Shown: piece by piece, positions 35,115 through 42,341 of the stretch
How positions within the stretch are numbered: the first letter of the stretch is position 1
Layout: the number at the start of each line of letters is the position of its first letter
Source: Thermoplasmata archaeon
Lineage (GTDB): Archaea; Thermoplasmatota; Thermoplasmata; WALJ01
DNA length: 64,000 nt
Assembly: GCA_027006785.1 (NCBI GenBank)
Contig: JALTFR010000047.1
Coordinates: forward strand, 1 to 64,000
Direction: 5' to 3'
Translations under genes and position numbers: made by a program
Notes under the pieces: generated by a model
What the model saw: only the letters and a program-made list of their open reading frames with translations
Database searches by the model: none
What the model was told of the DNA's origin: nothing

Positions 35115-36287
35115 ATGAGCGCCCGAAAGCGGACCAATAAGCCTTTTCTCAGACGTGCACACAAAAAATGGCGCAGGTTCATGAGGAAGGCTAAAAAACG
35201 GAGATTCTGGCCGATATACGGCTCTCTTATCTTTATCCTGTTCTGGGCTCTCGTTTCGCCCGCCTCTTTCTCCGATTTCGTGTGGAGATACTTCTGGGGA
35301 CCCATAGTGGCAGATGCCTGCGGTCATCCTGTTGGCGGAATACACGAGGGATATAATGCTATCAATACGCTTGTCTACGGAACGCTGGTCATTGCCCTCA
35401 TATACTACGGGTGGAAGGGCATAAAGCGTCATATCATCTATGTGGATTCCGACACCGTAGTGGCCCTGCTTCCGCTCATCTTTGTGGGTGCGCTCTCCCG
35501 TGTCCTTGAGGATGCCGGGTCCTACAGCATACCGGAGGCATATTTCTTCATTTCACCGATAATTTACCTGTGGATAGGTTTTCTTGCCCTCTTCTTCCTT
35601 CTGTTCGCACATTTTCTTGAGAAAAGAGAGAGATATGATGCCATGGTTCTCGGGCCGATAATATATCCCTTCATTCTCAAATTCCTGTGGTATTTCATGG
35701 AAAATCGTATCTCCGGAAGCGACCTCGTCTTCTTCATAGTTCTGAGCGTTCTATTCATGCTCTTCCACTTCTTTATGATAAGAAAGAAGGGCTATGACAC
35801 GGTCAGTTCGGTATTTCTCTACTCCATGTACGTCCTTAGCTTCTTCGTCTATTACTCTTTCGATGTGTTTCATTCGCTTCCGAATCCATCGGCTCTCGTC
35901 ATAATACCACTTATCGCTCTGGCAGTGAGCGCGTTTATGGGAATGTTTTCCAGACTCCGGTTCATACCCGATTATTTCTCAGAGCGCATGAACCTTATGA
36001 TCCTCTTCTCACACAGCCTTGACGGAGCAGCGACGTGGATAGGTGTGGACTACTACGGGTACGGGGAAAAACATGTCCTTGCAGGGATGCTCATAGGTTC
36101 TTTCGGAGGCTTTTCTTTCTTCCTTTCGAAGCTTCTGCTTTCCATAATTGTCATCTATCTTGTGGACCACAGCTTCAAAAAAGAGCTCAGAGACCCGACT
36201 CTTTCCGGGTTGATAAAGTTCACGATAATATTCTTAGGTCTCGGGCCGGGGCTAAGAGATATGCTGCGTATAGCTCTTGGAGTATAA
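35115..36287 (+). CDS. DUF63 family membrane protein
   Basis: An archaeal integral membrane protein of 390 residues with about nine helices and a very basic N-terminal tail (about residues 3-30). Family marks are NAINTLVYGTLV, LSRVLEDAG and HSLDGAATWIGVDYYGYGE. Function is unknown; the conserved Arg, Glu, Asp and His residues within membrane regions suggest an enzyme or transporter. It is monocistronic, divergent from the TPR gene, with a TATA-like TATTTAAAC about 30 bases upstream of the start. Confidence 0.88.
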   Translation: MSARKRTNKPFLRRAHKKWRRFMRKAKKRRFWPIYGSLIFILFWALVSPASFSDFVWRYFWGPIVADACGHPVGGIHEGYNAINTLVYGTLVIALIYYGWKGIKRHIIYVDSDTVVALLPLIFVGALSRVLEDAGSYSIPEAYFFISPIIYLWIGFLALFFLLFAHFLEKRERYDAMVLGPIIYPFILKFLWYFMENRISGSDLVFFIVLSVLFMLFHFFMIRKKGYDTVSSVFLYSMYVLSFFVYYSFDVFHSLPNPSALVIIPLIALAVSAFMGMFSRLRFIPDYFSERMNLMILFSHSLDGAATWIGVDYYGYGEKHVLAGMLIGSFGGFSFFLSKLLLSIIVIYLVDHSFKKELRDPTLSGLIKFTIIFLGLGPGLRDMLRIALGV

Positions 36288-36358
36288 GTTCTCCATTCTT
36301 TGGTCATCCAGAGCTCTGATCTCGCCCGCCTCATCCTCGATGCTTCTCGTTTCTTTCT

Positions 36359-37600
36359 TTACCTTCTCCTGTATCTGGAATAAGATGCGACAACCGCAAC
36401 CAATGCTATGGTTCCTGCCTCCACCATCATGCCAGCGACCAGCCAAGGGGGTGTGGCATCTGTCCTCCTGAAATCCGAGGGAATGAAATAAGTCCCGTTG
36501 AATAGCATGGATATGACGGTGCTGTTATTGTGCCCGCACATAATTCCGCGAACTCCGTAAAAGCCTTTCATTCCTTCGAGCTGCCATATCTCAGTTCCTG
36601 AGCCGGTCATCAGATCGGGATAAGTGCTGTTCTTTCCATCCTCCAGACAGTATCTTTCCGCACCGAGTCCTGCCCTGTATTCTCCCCCGATGGTTATTCT
36701 CTGCATATGTCCATATATCGGCATGGACCTCTCCATCTCCGTGGTACCGTTCACTTCCATAAATCGGGGCGAAGAGGTTGTGATATTGATGAGATACTCT
36801 CTCCCGGTGCCTCGATGATACACACCAAGAAAGGCCTGTATCATGAGCTTGGAATCGGGAAATGCCCAGTTCCATCTGTCTATGCTGCATGAAACCGCAG
36901 ATGATAGCTCCAGATTGTGTCCTTCCACATCTGTATATTCTTCCGTGCCTTCCGGAACCGTTTTTGTCTCTATCTTCTCATGCGTGTGTGTCTCTGAGAT
37001 GTTCATTACGAAAGATAGCCTTATGTTCTCTGCAGCTCTGCCGCCCTTATATTCCTCCATCTTTCCACTGTATCTATTCCATCGCAGGTCCTGCACCGGC
37101 CCTCTCTTCGCAAAGGTGTAAACAAGGCTGGTTGTGTGCCCGTCCGACTCTTCATGGTGTGAGATCCTCCATGTTGTGTTCATCGTGAAGCCCCCCACAG
37201 GTATGTCTTTACCCAGAAGATGATAATTATAACCATCAGAGGTTCCATCAAAACGAGAGTTGTTGTTCACATCCCGGTACTCGATTATTCGGTATATTCC
37301 AAAAAGAAATTCGTCTTCGGAATAGCAGTAGTCTCTGGACATTACCCTCCTGCCGTCCGTTGTCTCGTTGATTTCTTCAATGCGCGGGCCACTTATGGAT
37401 ATGACCGGCGAAGAGTTTCCACTCTGCCCTTTCACTACGGCAATCCTTGCTCCCCTGGCTTCCACGAAATCTTCCGTGACATTTACTAGAATCCCGTTCC
37501 CCTCAAATTTCATGGGGTGGATTATCTCCACCCCGGAAACGGGCATAAGGGCAGTAAGAATTATTGCTACAGCAAGGAGCGTGCTTAATAGGGGCTTCAC
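36359..37600 (-). CDS. Secreted membrane-anchored surface protein
   Basis: Not recognised. 413 residues with an N-terminal signal peptide (LLSTLLAVAIILTALMPVSG), a long extracellular beta-rich part, and a C-terminal membrane helix (PPWLVAGMMVEAGTIALVAVVA) followed by the basic stop SRYRRR. About a dozen N-x-S/T sequons suggest N-glycosylation. The layout is that of an archaeal cell-surface protein anchored at its C terminus. It shares this plan, but no clear sequence similarity, with the protein at 48548-49582. Confidence 0.7.
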   Translation of the reverse strand: MKPLLSTLLAVAIILTALMPVSGVEIIHPMKFEGNGILVNVTEDFVEARGARIAVVKGQSGNSSPVISISGPRIEEINETTDGRRVMSRDYCYSEDEFLFGIYRIIEYRDVNNNSRFDGTSDGYNYHLLGKDIPVGGFTMNTTWRISHHEESDGHTTSLVYTFAKRGPVQDLRWNRYSGKMEEYKGGRAAENIRLSFVMNISETHTHEKIETKTVPEGTEEYTDVEGHNLELSSAVSCSIDRWNWAFPDSKLMIQAFLGVYHRGTGREYLINITTSSPRFMEVNGTTEMERSMPIYGHMQRITIGGEYRAGLGAERYCLEDGKNSTYPDLMTGSGTEIWQLEGMKGFYGVRGIMCGHNNSTVISMLFNGTYFIPSDFRRTDATPPWLVAGMMVEAGTIALVAVVASYSRYRRR

Positions 37601-37724
37601 AGCCTGTTATCCTGCGCTCCCTACTTATACTTTCCGTGGAAAAGCTTTATATCCCTCCCGGCTGGGTTAGATTTTAATATGTGCACCATATCGCCGAATA
37701 CACCTGATTGACAGGTGTCCACAT

Positions 37725-37797
37725 GCAGGCGTGATCTAGCTGGTTAGGATTAGGGCCTTCCAAGCCCTCTGCCCGGGTTCGAATCCCGGCGCCTACT
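37725..37797 (+). tRNA. tRNA-Gly(TCC), 3' end disturbed
   Basis: Acceptor GCAGGCG, D arm, anticodon stem AGGGC/GCCCT with loop CTTCCAA (anticodon TCC) and T arm CCGGGTTCGAATCCCGG are all intact. The adjacent 3' acceptor strand is CGCCTAC, giving one C-A mismatch at the second pair, and the discriminator would be T. Ninety-three bases downstream the sequence CGCCTGCA would pair perfectly and supply the usual A. So either this gene works with a mismatch, or the true 3' end is at 37890 and the bases between are an intron or insertion. A TATA-like TTTTAATATG lies about 45 bases upstream, with a hairpin (CACCTG/CAGGTG) before the gene. Confidence 0.8.
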
Positions 37798-37890
37798 GCC
37801 CAATTCGACCCGCATGGTCATTGAGACCAAGGTTGTGACGACACCCCGTAAAAACGAGATTCCGAGGGTTTCGTTGCCACGGCGCCTGCA
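37797..37890 (+). repeat. Insertion or intron at the tRNA-Gly 3' end
   Basis: The stretch lies between two copies of CGGCGCCT (about 37788-37795 and 37881-37888). Removing one copy plus the spacer restores a perfect acceptor stem. I tested for the bulge-helix-bulge fold needed for archaeal intron splicing and could not build a good one, so a target-site or attachment-site duplication is equally possible. It contains a small hairpin (GGTC/GACC). Confidence 0.5.
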
Positions 37891-37948
37891 CCGGTGCAAT
37901 GGGTCCAAAGTAATGGAAAACCATTATTGTGTTCGCTTAAAACATGCT

Positions 37949-37966
37949 GCCACTGTGGCTTAGCGG
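37949..37966 (+). pseudogene. 5' fragment of tRNA-Thr
   Basis: The 18 bases GCCACTGTGGCTTAGCGG are identical to the first 18 bases of the intact tRNA-Thr that starts 246 bases downstream. The sequence then switches to unrelated hairpin-rich DNA. With an expected chance frequency far below one in the window, this is a true partial copy. Confidence 0.85.
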
Positions 37967-38194
37967 CGAGCTCTTTCTTTGTGCTCGCTTCGCTGGCTCA
38001 CCCTCCAAAGAAAGACATCACACGAGGAGTAACGCCTCCGAGTGCGTGACTCCCGCAGGAAGTCACTGATGAGAAAGAACACGACCTTTTCGGAGAAAAG
38101 GTCTGGTCGCACGGGCGTAACCATGCTCCATTCGGGTTCACCTGCTCGCTCGCAATATTCATTTAGTAGAAAGCCTTCATCCGCCCAACAGATT
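37967..38194. other. Hairpin string between tRNA-Thr fragment and gene
   Basis: No protein gene is seen. The interval contains several perfect short inverted repeats: CTTTCTTTG with CAAAGAAAG, GTGACT with AGTCAC, and GACCTTTTC with GAAAAGGTC around a three-base loop. It also holds GCTCGCTTCGCTGGCTC, a motif like those beside tRNA-Ser and in the tRNA-Leu insertion. The end (about 38150-38190) is AT-rich and probably contains the tRNA-Thr promoter. Confidence 0.6.
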
Positions 38195-38266
38195 GCCACT
38201 GTGGCTTAGCGGTATAGCGACGCCTTGGTAAGGCGTAGGTCGGGGGTTCGATTCCCCCCAGTGGCT
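38195..38266 (+). tRNA. tRNA-Thr(GGT)
   Basis: 72 bases. Acceptor GCCACTG pairs with CAGTGGC plus T; anticodon loop TTGGTAA gives anticodon GGT; T arm GGGGGTTCGATTCCCCC. Intact and without intron. It is flanked on the left by a copy of its own first 18 bases and on the right by an imperfect copy of its last 20. Confidence 0.95.
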
Positions 38267-38337
38267 CTCTTCAATAAGCGGAGCGCCGCCGGTGTTTCCG
38301 AGGTGCGCTTTGCCTGAAGGGGTAAAGGGCACTTCAT

Positions 38338-38356
38338 GATTCCGCCAGTGGCTCTC
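38338..38356 (+). pseudogene. 3' fragment of tRNA-Thr
   Basis: GATTCCGCCAGTGGCTCTC repeats the 3' end of tRNA-Thr and its flank (GATTCCCCCCAGTGGCTCTC) with one mismatch and one missing base. It lies 72 bases after the gene. This resembles an attachment-site duplication. Confidence 0.75.
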
Positions 38357-38397
38357 ATAACAAACTCTCCCGACAAACCTTTTTTTTCTCTGCATGT

Positions 38398-38470
38398 GGG
38401 CCCGTGGGGTAGCTTGGCATCCTTGTGGCTTTGGGAGCCACTGACTCCGGTTCAAATCCGGGCGGGCCCA
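38398..38470 (+). tRNA. tRNA-Pro(TGG)
   Basis: 73 bases. Acceptor GGGCCCG pairs with CGGGCCC plus A; anticodon stem GTGGC/GCCAC encloses TTTGGGA (anticodon TGG); T arm CTCCGGTTCAAATCCGGG. No intron. A copy of its last nine bases and the following terminator-like sequence occurs about 1.1 kb downstream, beyond the AT-rich membrane-protein gene. Confidence 0.95.
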
Positions 38471-38486
38471 TTCGGGCTTTTTTGCA
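38471..38486 (+). terminator. T-rich terminator after tRNA-Pro
   Basis: The tRNA end is followed by TTCGGGCTTTTTTGC, a six-T run suited to archaeal transcription termination. The minus-strand gene next door ends two bases away. Confidence 0.6.
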
Positions 38487-38487
38487 C

Positions 38488-39396
38488 CTATTCCTTCGAC
38501 TCATGAGGCTTTAGTTCCATACATGCCAATATATGGTTTCTGAAAAAGTCATTGAAACCCGGTTTTTGAACAGGAGCATCGAATGAAGAGAACGCATCGC
38601 CCCACACATAAAGTGTGGTGTTAGATGTTATGTTTTTTACTACGATATAATCTCCTACCTCTATTTCTTTGTCCATTGAGTAATTCCTTTCTTTTTCTAT
38701 GTTTCCCAGAAACTCACCCTCGGCGGAGAACAGTTGAAGTTCCGGGTTCACCTCTGTCCATGAATCTTCGGATATTACTGTAAAAGTTACAGTGGACCAA
38801 GAGATGGGCGTGTTTGTAGGGAGAAACAAATCGTTCACCGCCATAATGAAACTACCGTTTCCAGTGTTGTTCACATCCAAGGATACAAAGGAAAAATGTC
38901 CCAACTCAATTGAGGTGATAAGATTCATCAATAGCTCTCTATTATAAACTGGGTCGATACATGAAAGACTATCAGAAGTGTCATTGCATCCTGTAATATG
39001 TCTTTCTGCATTCAATTTGAATTCTACTACATTGCCTTCTTTAAAATAATTACTTCTATCCCCTGAAAATATCAGAGGAAAATCTCCAGAACTTTCAAAA
39101 TAAACAACCGTATAAATATCTATATTGTCTAAGTAAACCATATAATTTCTACATTTTTCTACTTTTGGAACCGAAAATATGTTGGACCGAATAACTCTGT
39201 CTCGAATGTTGAATGTAGTATTGTCTGGAAGATCTCCATGTAGGGCCCCTTTTTTGATTGCCTCGTCTACCGTGAGATATCCTTCATCTTCTTCGCTATT
39301 GAAATAGAAGTACGTCACGGTTCCTGAAAGCAGGAGAACTGCCACAAGGGTTAGTGCTATTGCGACGGGTTTCTTTCTTTTACCACGAGCATCCAC
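38488..39396 (-). CDS. Membrane-anchored extracellular protein, AT-rich
   Basis: Not recognised. 302 residues: a basic N terminus, one membrane helix (about 10-32, VAIALTLVAVLLLSGTVTYFYF), then an extracellular beta-rich part with many N-x-S/T sequons. Four cysteines outside the membrane could form disulfides. Base composition is much more AT-rich than nearby genes. The gene lies between tRNA-Pro and a second copy of that tRNA's 3' end, which fits arrival by site-specific integration. Confidence 0.65.
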   Translation of the reverse strand: MDARGKRKKPVAIALTLVAVLLLSGTVTYFYFNSEEDEGYLTVDEAIKKGALHGDLPDNTTFNIRDRVIRSNIFSVPKVEKCRNYMVYLDNIDIYTVVYFESSGDFPLIFSGDRSNYFKEGNVVEFKLNAERHITGCNDTSDSLSCIDPVYNRELLMNLITSIELGHFSFVSLDVNNTGNGSFIMAVNDLFLPTNTPISWSTVTFTVISEDSWTEVNPELQLFSAEGEFLGNIEKERNYSMDKEIEVGDYIVVKNITSNTTLYVWGDAFSSFDAPVQKPGFNDFFRNHILACMELKPHESKE

Positions 39397-39419
39397 AAAA
39401 AGAAAATATCATCATGTCA

Positions 39420-39600
39420 TTTAAGATTTTCGACATGGGCGATGCCCGACCGGATTTGTTCAAACGAGCAAAACTTGTTTTGCGACCAAGCCTTCTAAAA
39501 GAAGGCGGACTCAGAACTATCGTTCCTCGGCAGGACTTCTGGAACGAAGTCTAAGGTTTGCTCAGCGGGCCCACTCGGCTTTTTCCGAGGCGATGGGCGA
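39420..39600 (+). pseudogene. Degenerate tRNA-like remnant with tRNA-Pro 3' end
   Basis: A TATA-like CATTTAAGATTTT is followed by a string of hairpins: GGGC/GCCC, GCAAAAC/GTTTTGC, GCCTTCT/AGAAGGC and TCGTTCC/GGAACGA. AAGGCGGACTCAGAA resembles the anticodon region of a tRNA-Leu with anticodon CAG. It ends with GCGGGCCCACTCGG, nearly the 3' end of tRNA-Pro plus its flank (GCGGGCCCATTCGG). I could not fold a complete tRNA. Confidence 0.45.
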
Positions 39601-39666
39601 GGCGCGGACTTTGATTCTTTCCCAATCCTTTTTATACCGGGGAGCGCTCCACTTTCAGGTGATGCC

Positions 39667-39990
39667 TTGAAGGTAGAGAACGGAGATTATGTGGAGGTGA
39701 ACTACACCGGAAGGCTTGAGGATGGAAGGCTCTTCGATTCCTCAATAGAGGAGGTTGCGAAGGAGTCTATGTTCTACGACCCGAGCAGAGAGTATGAGCC
39801 ACTGGGTTTCGTTGTGGGCGAGGGGATGCTCATAGAGGGCTTTGAGAAGGGAGTGCTGGGCATGGAGCTCGGGGAGAAGAAGGAGATAAGGATACCTCCT
39901 GAGCAGGCATACGGAACATCGGGAGCTCACCCGCTGGCAGGAGAGACCCTCATATTCGAGATAGAGGTAGTGAAGATAGAGAAGGCCTGA
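39667..39990 (+). CDS. FKBP-type peptidyl-prolyl isomerase
   Basis: Accelerates proline isomerisation and helps folding. The 107 residues have the archaeal FKBP pattern: [18 protein letters not shown], an insert with [19 protein letters not shown], then [18 protein letters not shown] and [10 protein letters not shown]. The IF chaperone insert seen in longer archaeal FKBPs is absent. The TTG start at 39667 is used because the protein begins there at the family start; a TATA-like TTTTTATACC lies about 30 bases upstream. The primase gene follows one base after the stop. Confidence 0.93.
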   Translation: MKVENGDYVEVNYTGRLEDGRLFDSSIEEVAKESMFYDPSREYEPLGFVVGEGMLIEGFEKGVLGMELGEKKEIRIPPEQAYGTSGAHPLAGETLIFEIEVVKIEKA

Positions 39991-39991
39991 T

Positions 39992-41212
39992 ATGAAGGAG
40001 ATGGGCATAAGAGAGCTTGCAAAATATCCTTTTCTAAGAGAAGCCCATGAGTTCGTTAAGGAAAGCGGTGTCTCTCTCGACGAGGTCCTGTCAGCCCCTC
40101 CTGAAAATAACCTGCCGCTTCAGGATGCGTGGAACCGCGTCTTCGGTGCCTTTGCCGGAAATATCGCCTTCATCCCGGGAGTCAGGGATGCGCTCTGGTC
40201 GATGCTTATAAAGAGATACCACGGAGAGGACATTGATGCAGGTGAGATAGAGCTTGCTGCCCGCTCCTCCGTGTCTGCCTATCTCTCGGCCGAAGAGGTC
40301 TATGTCCCCTCCTCGGAAGAGGCTCTTGAAGCAAGAATTCTCTCCTACCCTCTTGCAAGAATACTTGTCTCGTGCATCGGAGATAGACGGTTTATGAGGA
40401 GGTATGCTCTTAAAGAGGCCGAACTCTTCAGAAAACTGCTTCAATCCGATTTTGAGATTATGGGGGACTTCAGCTTCCTTCATGATGTGGGGAAAGAGCT
40501 CGGGTTGAACATAGAAATAAGCAGTGACCGTGCAGCGATGGACGTTGCAGGTTACGTCAAGAACACGGCTCAGATGAAGGACAGAAGAAAACACCTCCTG
40601 TTTCAGGATGTCAGAGGGGGCATGGTATATTTCACCCGCAGGCCGGGAGAAGAAGAGATGGCCTACATGTCCGTCATATTCCGCTCTTTTCAACAGGCCC
40701 TCCAGAACAGGCTTGATATGGAACTACCTCTTGATATCCCTGACGATATGTGCAGTGAGCTGTTCATACCCGTGAACCTTCTGGGCTTCGTAATAAATGA
40801 GAGGTATGATAACTACTCCATCGGAAAGCTCGGTGATGTTGAGACGGACAAGTTCCCTCCGTGCATGAAATGGCTGCTGGGAATGGCCAAAGAAGGGGTC
40901 AATCTGCCGCACAGCGGGCGCTTCGCACTAACTGCCTTCCTCAATAAAGTCGGTATGGAAATTGACGACATAGTGGCGGTTTTCTCGGCATCTCCGGATT
41001 TCAACGAGTCCATTACAAGGTATCAGGTCAAGCATATCGCTGGTGAGATATCCGGGACCGAGTACACGCCGCAGAAATGCAGTGTGATGGTGTCAGAGGG
41101 GCTCTGCCACAACCCTGATGAACTCTGCAAAAAGAAGTGGATGAACCACCCTCTCACCTATTATCGTGTGAAAAAAGAGGGTGAAAGAAGAAAAAGGAAA
41201 AGGAAGGGTTGA
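39992..41212 (+). CDS. priL: DNA primase large subunit
   Basis: Partner of the catalytic PriS in making replication primers. The N-terminal helical domain (1-210) is followed by the C-terminal iron-sulfur domain. Four cysteines at C291, C363, C372 and C379 (FPPCMKW, KCSVMVSEGLC, ELCKKK) match the conserved 4Fe-4S ligands. The tail KKEGERRKRKRKG is very basic. The 406 residues fit the family. PriS is not in the window. It begins two bases after the FKBP gene and overlaps the track start of queA. Confidence 0.93.
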   Translation: MKEMGIRELAKYPFLREAHEFVKESGVSLDEVLSAPPENNLPLQDAWNRVFGAFAGNIAFIPGVRDALWSMLIKRYHGEDIDAGEIELAARSSVSAYLSAEEVYVPSSEEALEARILSYPLARILVSCIGDRRFMRRYALKEAELFRKLLQSDFEIMGDFSFLHDVGKELGLNIEISSDRAAMDVAGYVKNTAQMKDRRKHLLFQDVRGGMVYFTRRPGEEEMAYMSVIFRSFQQALQNRLDMELPLDIPDDMCSELFIPVNLLGFVINERYDNYSIGKLGDVETDKFPPCMKWLLGMAKEGVNLPHSGRFALTAFLNKVGMEIDDIVAVFSASPDFNESITRYQVKHIAGEISGTEYTPQKCSVMVSEGLCHNPDELCKKKWMNHPLTYYRVKKEGERRKRKRKG

Positions 41213-41262
41213 TCCTGGGTTCCTGCCAGAACAGTATTAAATATGAAGTTCGACTCCGGCAT

Positions 41263-42249
41263 GTGCTTCTCTCGGACTTCGACTACGAACTGCCAAAGGA
41301 CCTCATAGCCCAGCAACCTGCTGAACCCAGGGACGCATCACGCCTTATGGTGCTTGACAAAGGCCTGGAGCACAGGATTTTCAGAGATTTGCTGGAATAT
41401 TTCTCTTCCGGGGATGTTATGGTGATAAACGATACCCGGGTACTGAAAGCCAGGATATTCGGAAGAAAGGATACGGGAGGCAGAATAGAGGCGCTCATCC
41501 TCAGACAGATAGAGGGCGATGTCTGGGAGGCGCTCGTCAAAGGCAGGATAAGGGAGGGCACGGTTCTGGACTTCTCGGGGCACACTGCTAGGGTTCTTAG
41601 AAAGGACGAGGGAAAGGCGGAACTCAGGTTCTCCGAGGATCCGAGGGCAATAATGGAGGAGCAGGGGATATACCCGCTGCCGCCCTATATCAAGGAATAC
41701 GATGGGGATCTGGAAAGATATCAGACGGTCTTCGCAGATAAGGACGGTGCCGTGGCCGCGCCGACGGCAGGCCTGCACTTCACTCCCGAACTCCTGAAAG
41801 AGATTGAAAAGAAAGGCGTGGACATCGTGAACATAACCCTGCATGTTGGCTGGGGAACATTCAAACCCGTGAAGGTGGAGAACATAGAGGAGCACAGGAT
41901 GGAAAAGGAGTGGTACGAGATAAGCAGAGATGCGGCGGAGCGCATAAACGGAAGGGAAGGGAGGTTGTTCGCAGTGGGAACCACATCCGTGAGAACGCTT
42001 GAGAGCGCTTCCGTGGACGGCGCTGTGCTTCCGGGCTCCGGGGAGACCGATCTGTTCATATATCCGGGATATGAGTTCAAAAGCGGTATGGACGCCCTTA
42101 TTACCAATTTCCACCTTCCGAAGAGCACACTATTGATGCTGGTGAGCGCCTTCGCAGGTCATGATAGGATAATGAATGCGTATCGCATCGCTGTTCGGGA
42201 GAGGTACAGGTTCTTTTCCTTCGGTGATGCTATGCTTATTTTTAGATGA
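41263..42249 (+). CDS. queA: tRNA ribosyltransferase-isomerase QueA
   Basis: Transfers and rearranges the ribosyl part of SAM onto preQ1 in tRNA, a bacterial step in queuosine synthesis. Typical blocks are SDFDYELPKDLIAQQPAEPR, GDVMVINDTRVLKARIFG, AAPTAGLHFTPELL, ITLHVGWGTFKPV and TNFHLPKSTLLMLVSAFAG. The track TTG start overlaps priL. GTG 41263 gives 328 residues beginning at the usual SDFDYELP and lies about 27 bases after ATTAAATATG, a TATA box. QueA is rare in archaea; together with the bacterial-size Tgt 2.3 kb on, it points to transfer from bacteria. Confidence 0.9.
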   Translation: MLLSDFDYELPKDLIAQQPAEPRDASRLMVLDKGLEHRIFRDLLEYFSSGDVMVINDTRVLKARIFGRKDTGGRIEALILRQIEGDVWEALVKGRIREGTVLDFSGHTARVLRKDEGKAELRFSEDPRAIMEEQGIYPLPPYIKEYDGDLERYQTVFADKDGAVAAPTAGLHFTPELLKEIEKKGVDIVNITLHVGWGTFKPVKVENIEEHRMEKEWYEISRDAAERINGREGRLFAVGTTSVRTLESASVDGAVLPGSGETDLFIYPGYEFKSGMDALITNFHLPKSTLLMLVSAFAGHDRIMNAYRIAVRERYRFFSFGDAMLIFR

Positions 42250-42341
42250 CGTCATATTGTTTTTGACAGATGCGCTTTTAAAAGAAAGTTTTATTAAGTA
42301 AAAGGTAAATGCCTGAGTACCTATCGAAGGAGGACAGAAAT

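Noticed and set aside
37797-37890. Canonical archaeal tRNA intron in tRNA-Gly
   Set aside because: The palindromic GGCGCC at each end can form a 4-base helix, but flanking helices for a bulge-helix-bulge do not pair, so I leave insertion or non-standard intron open.
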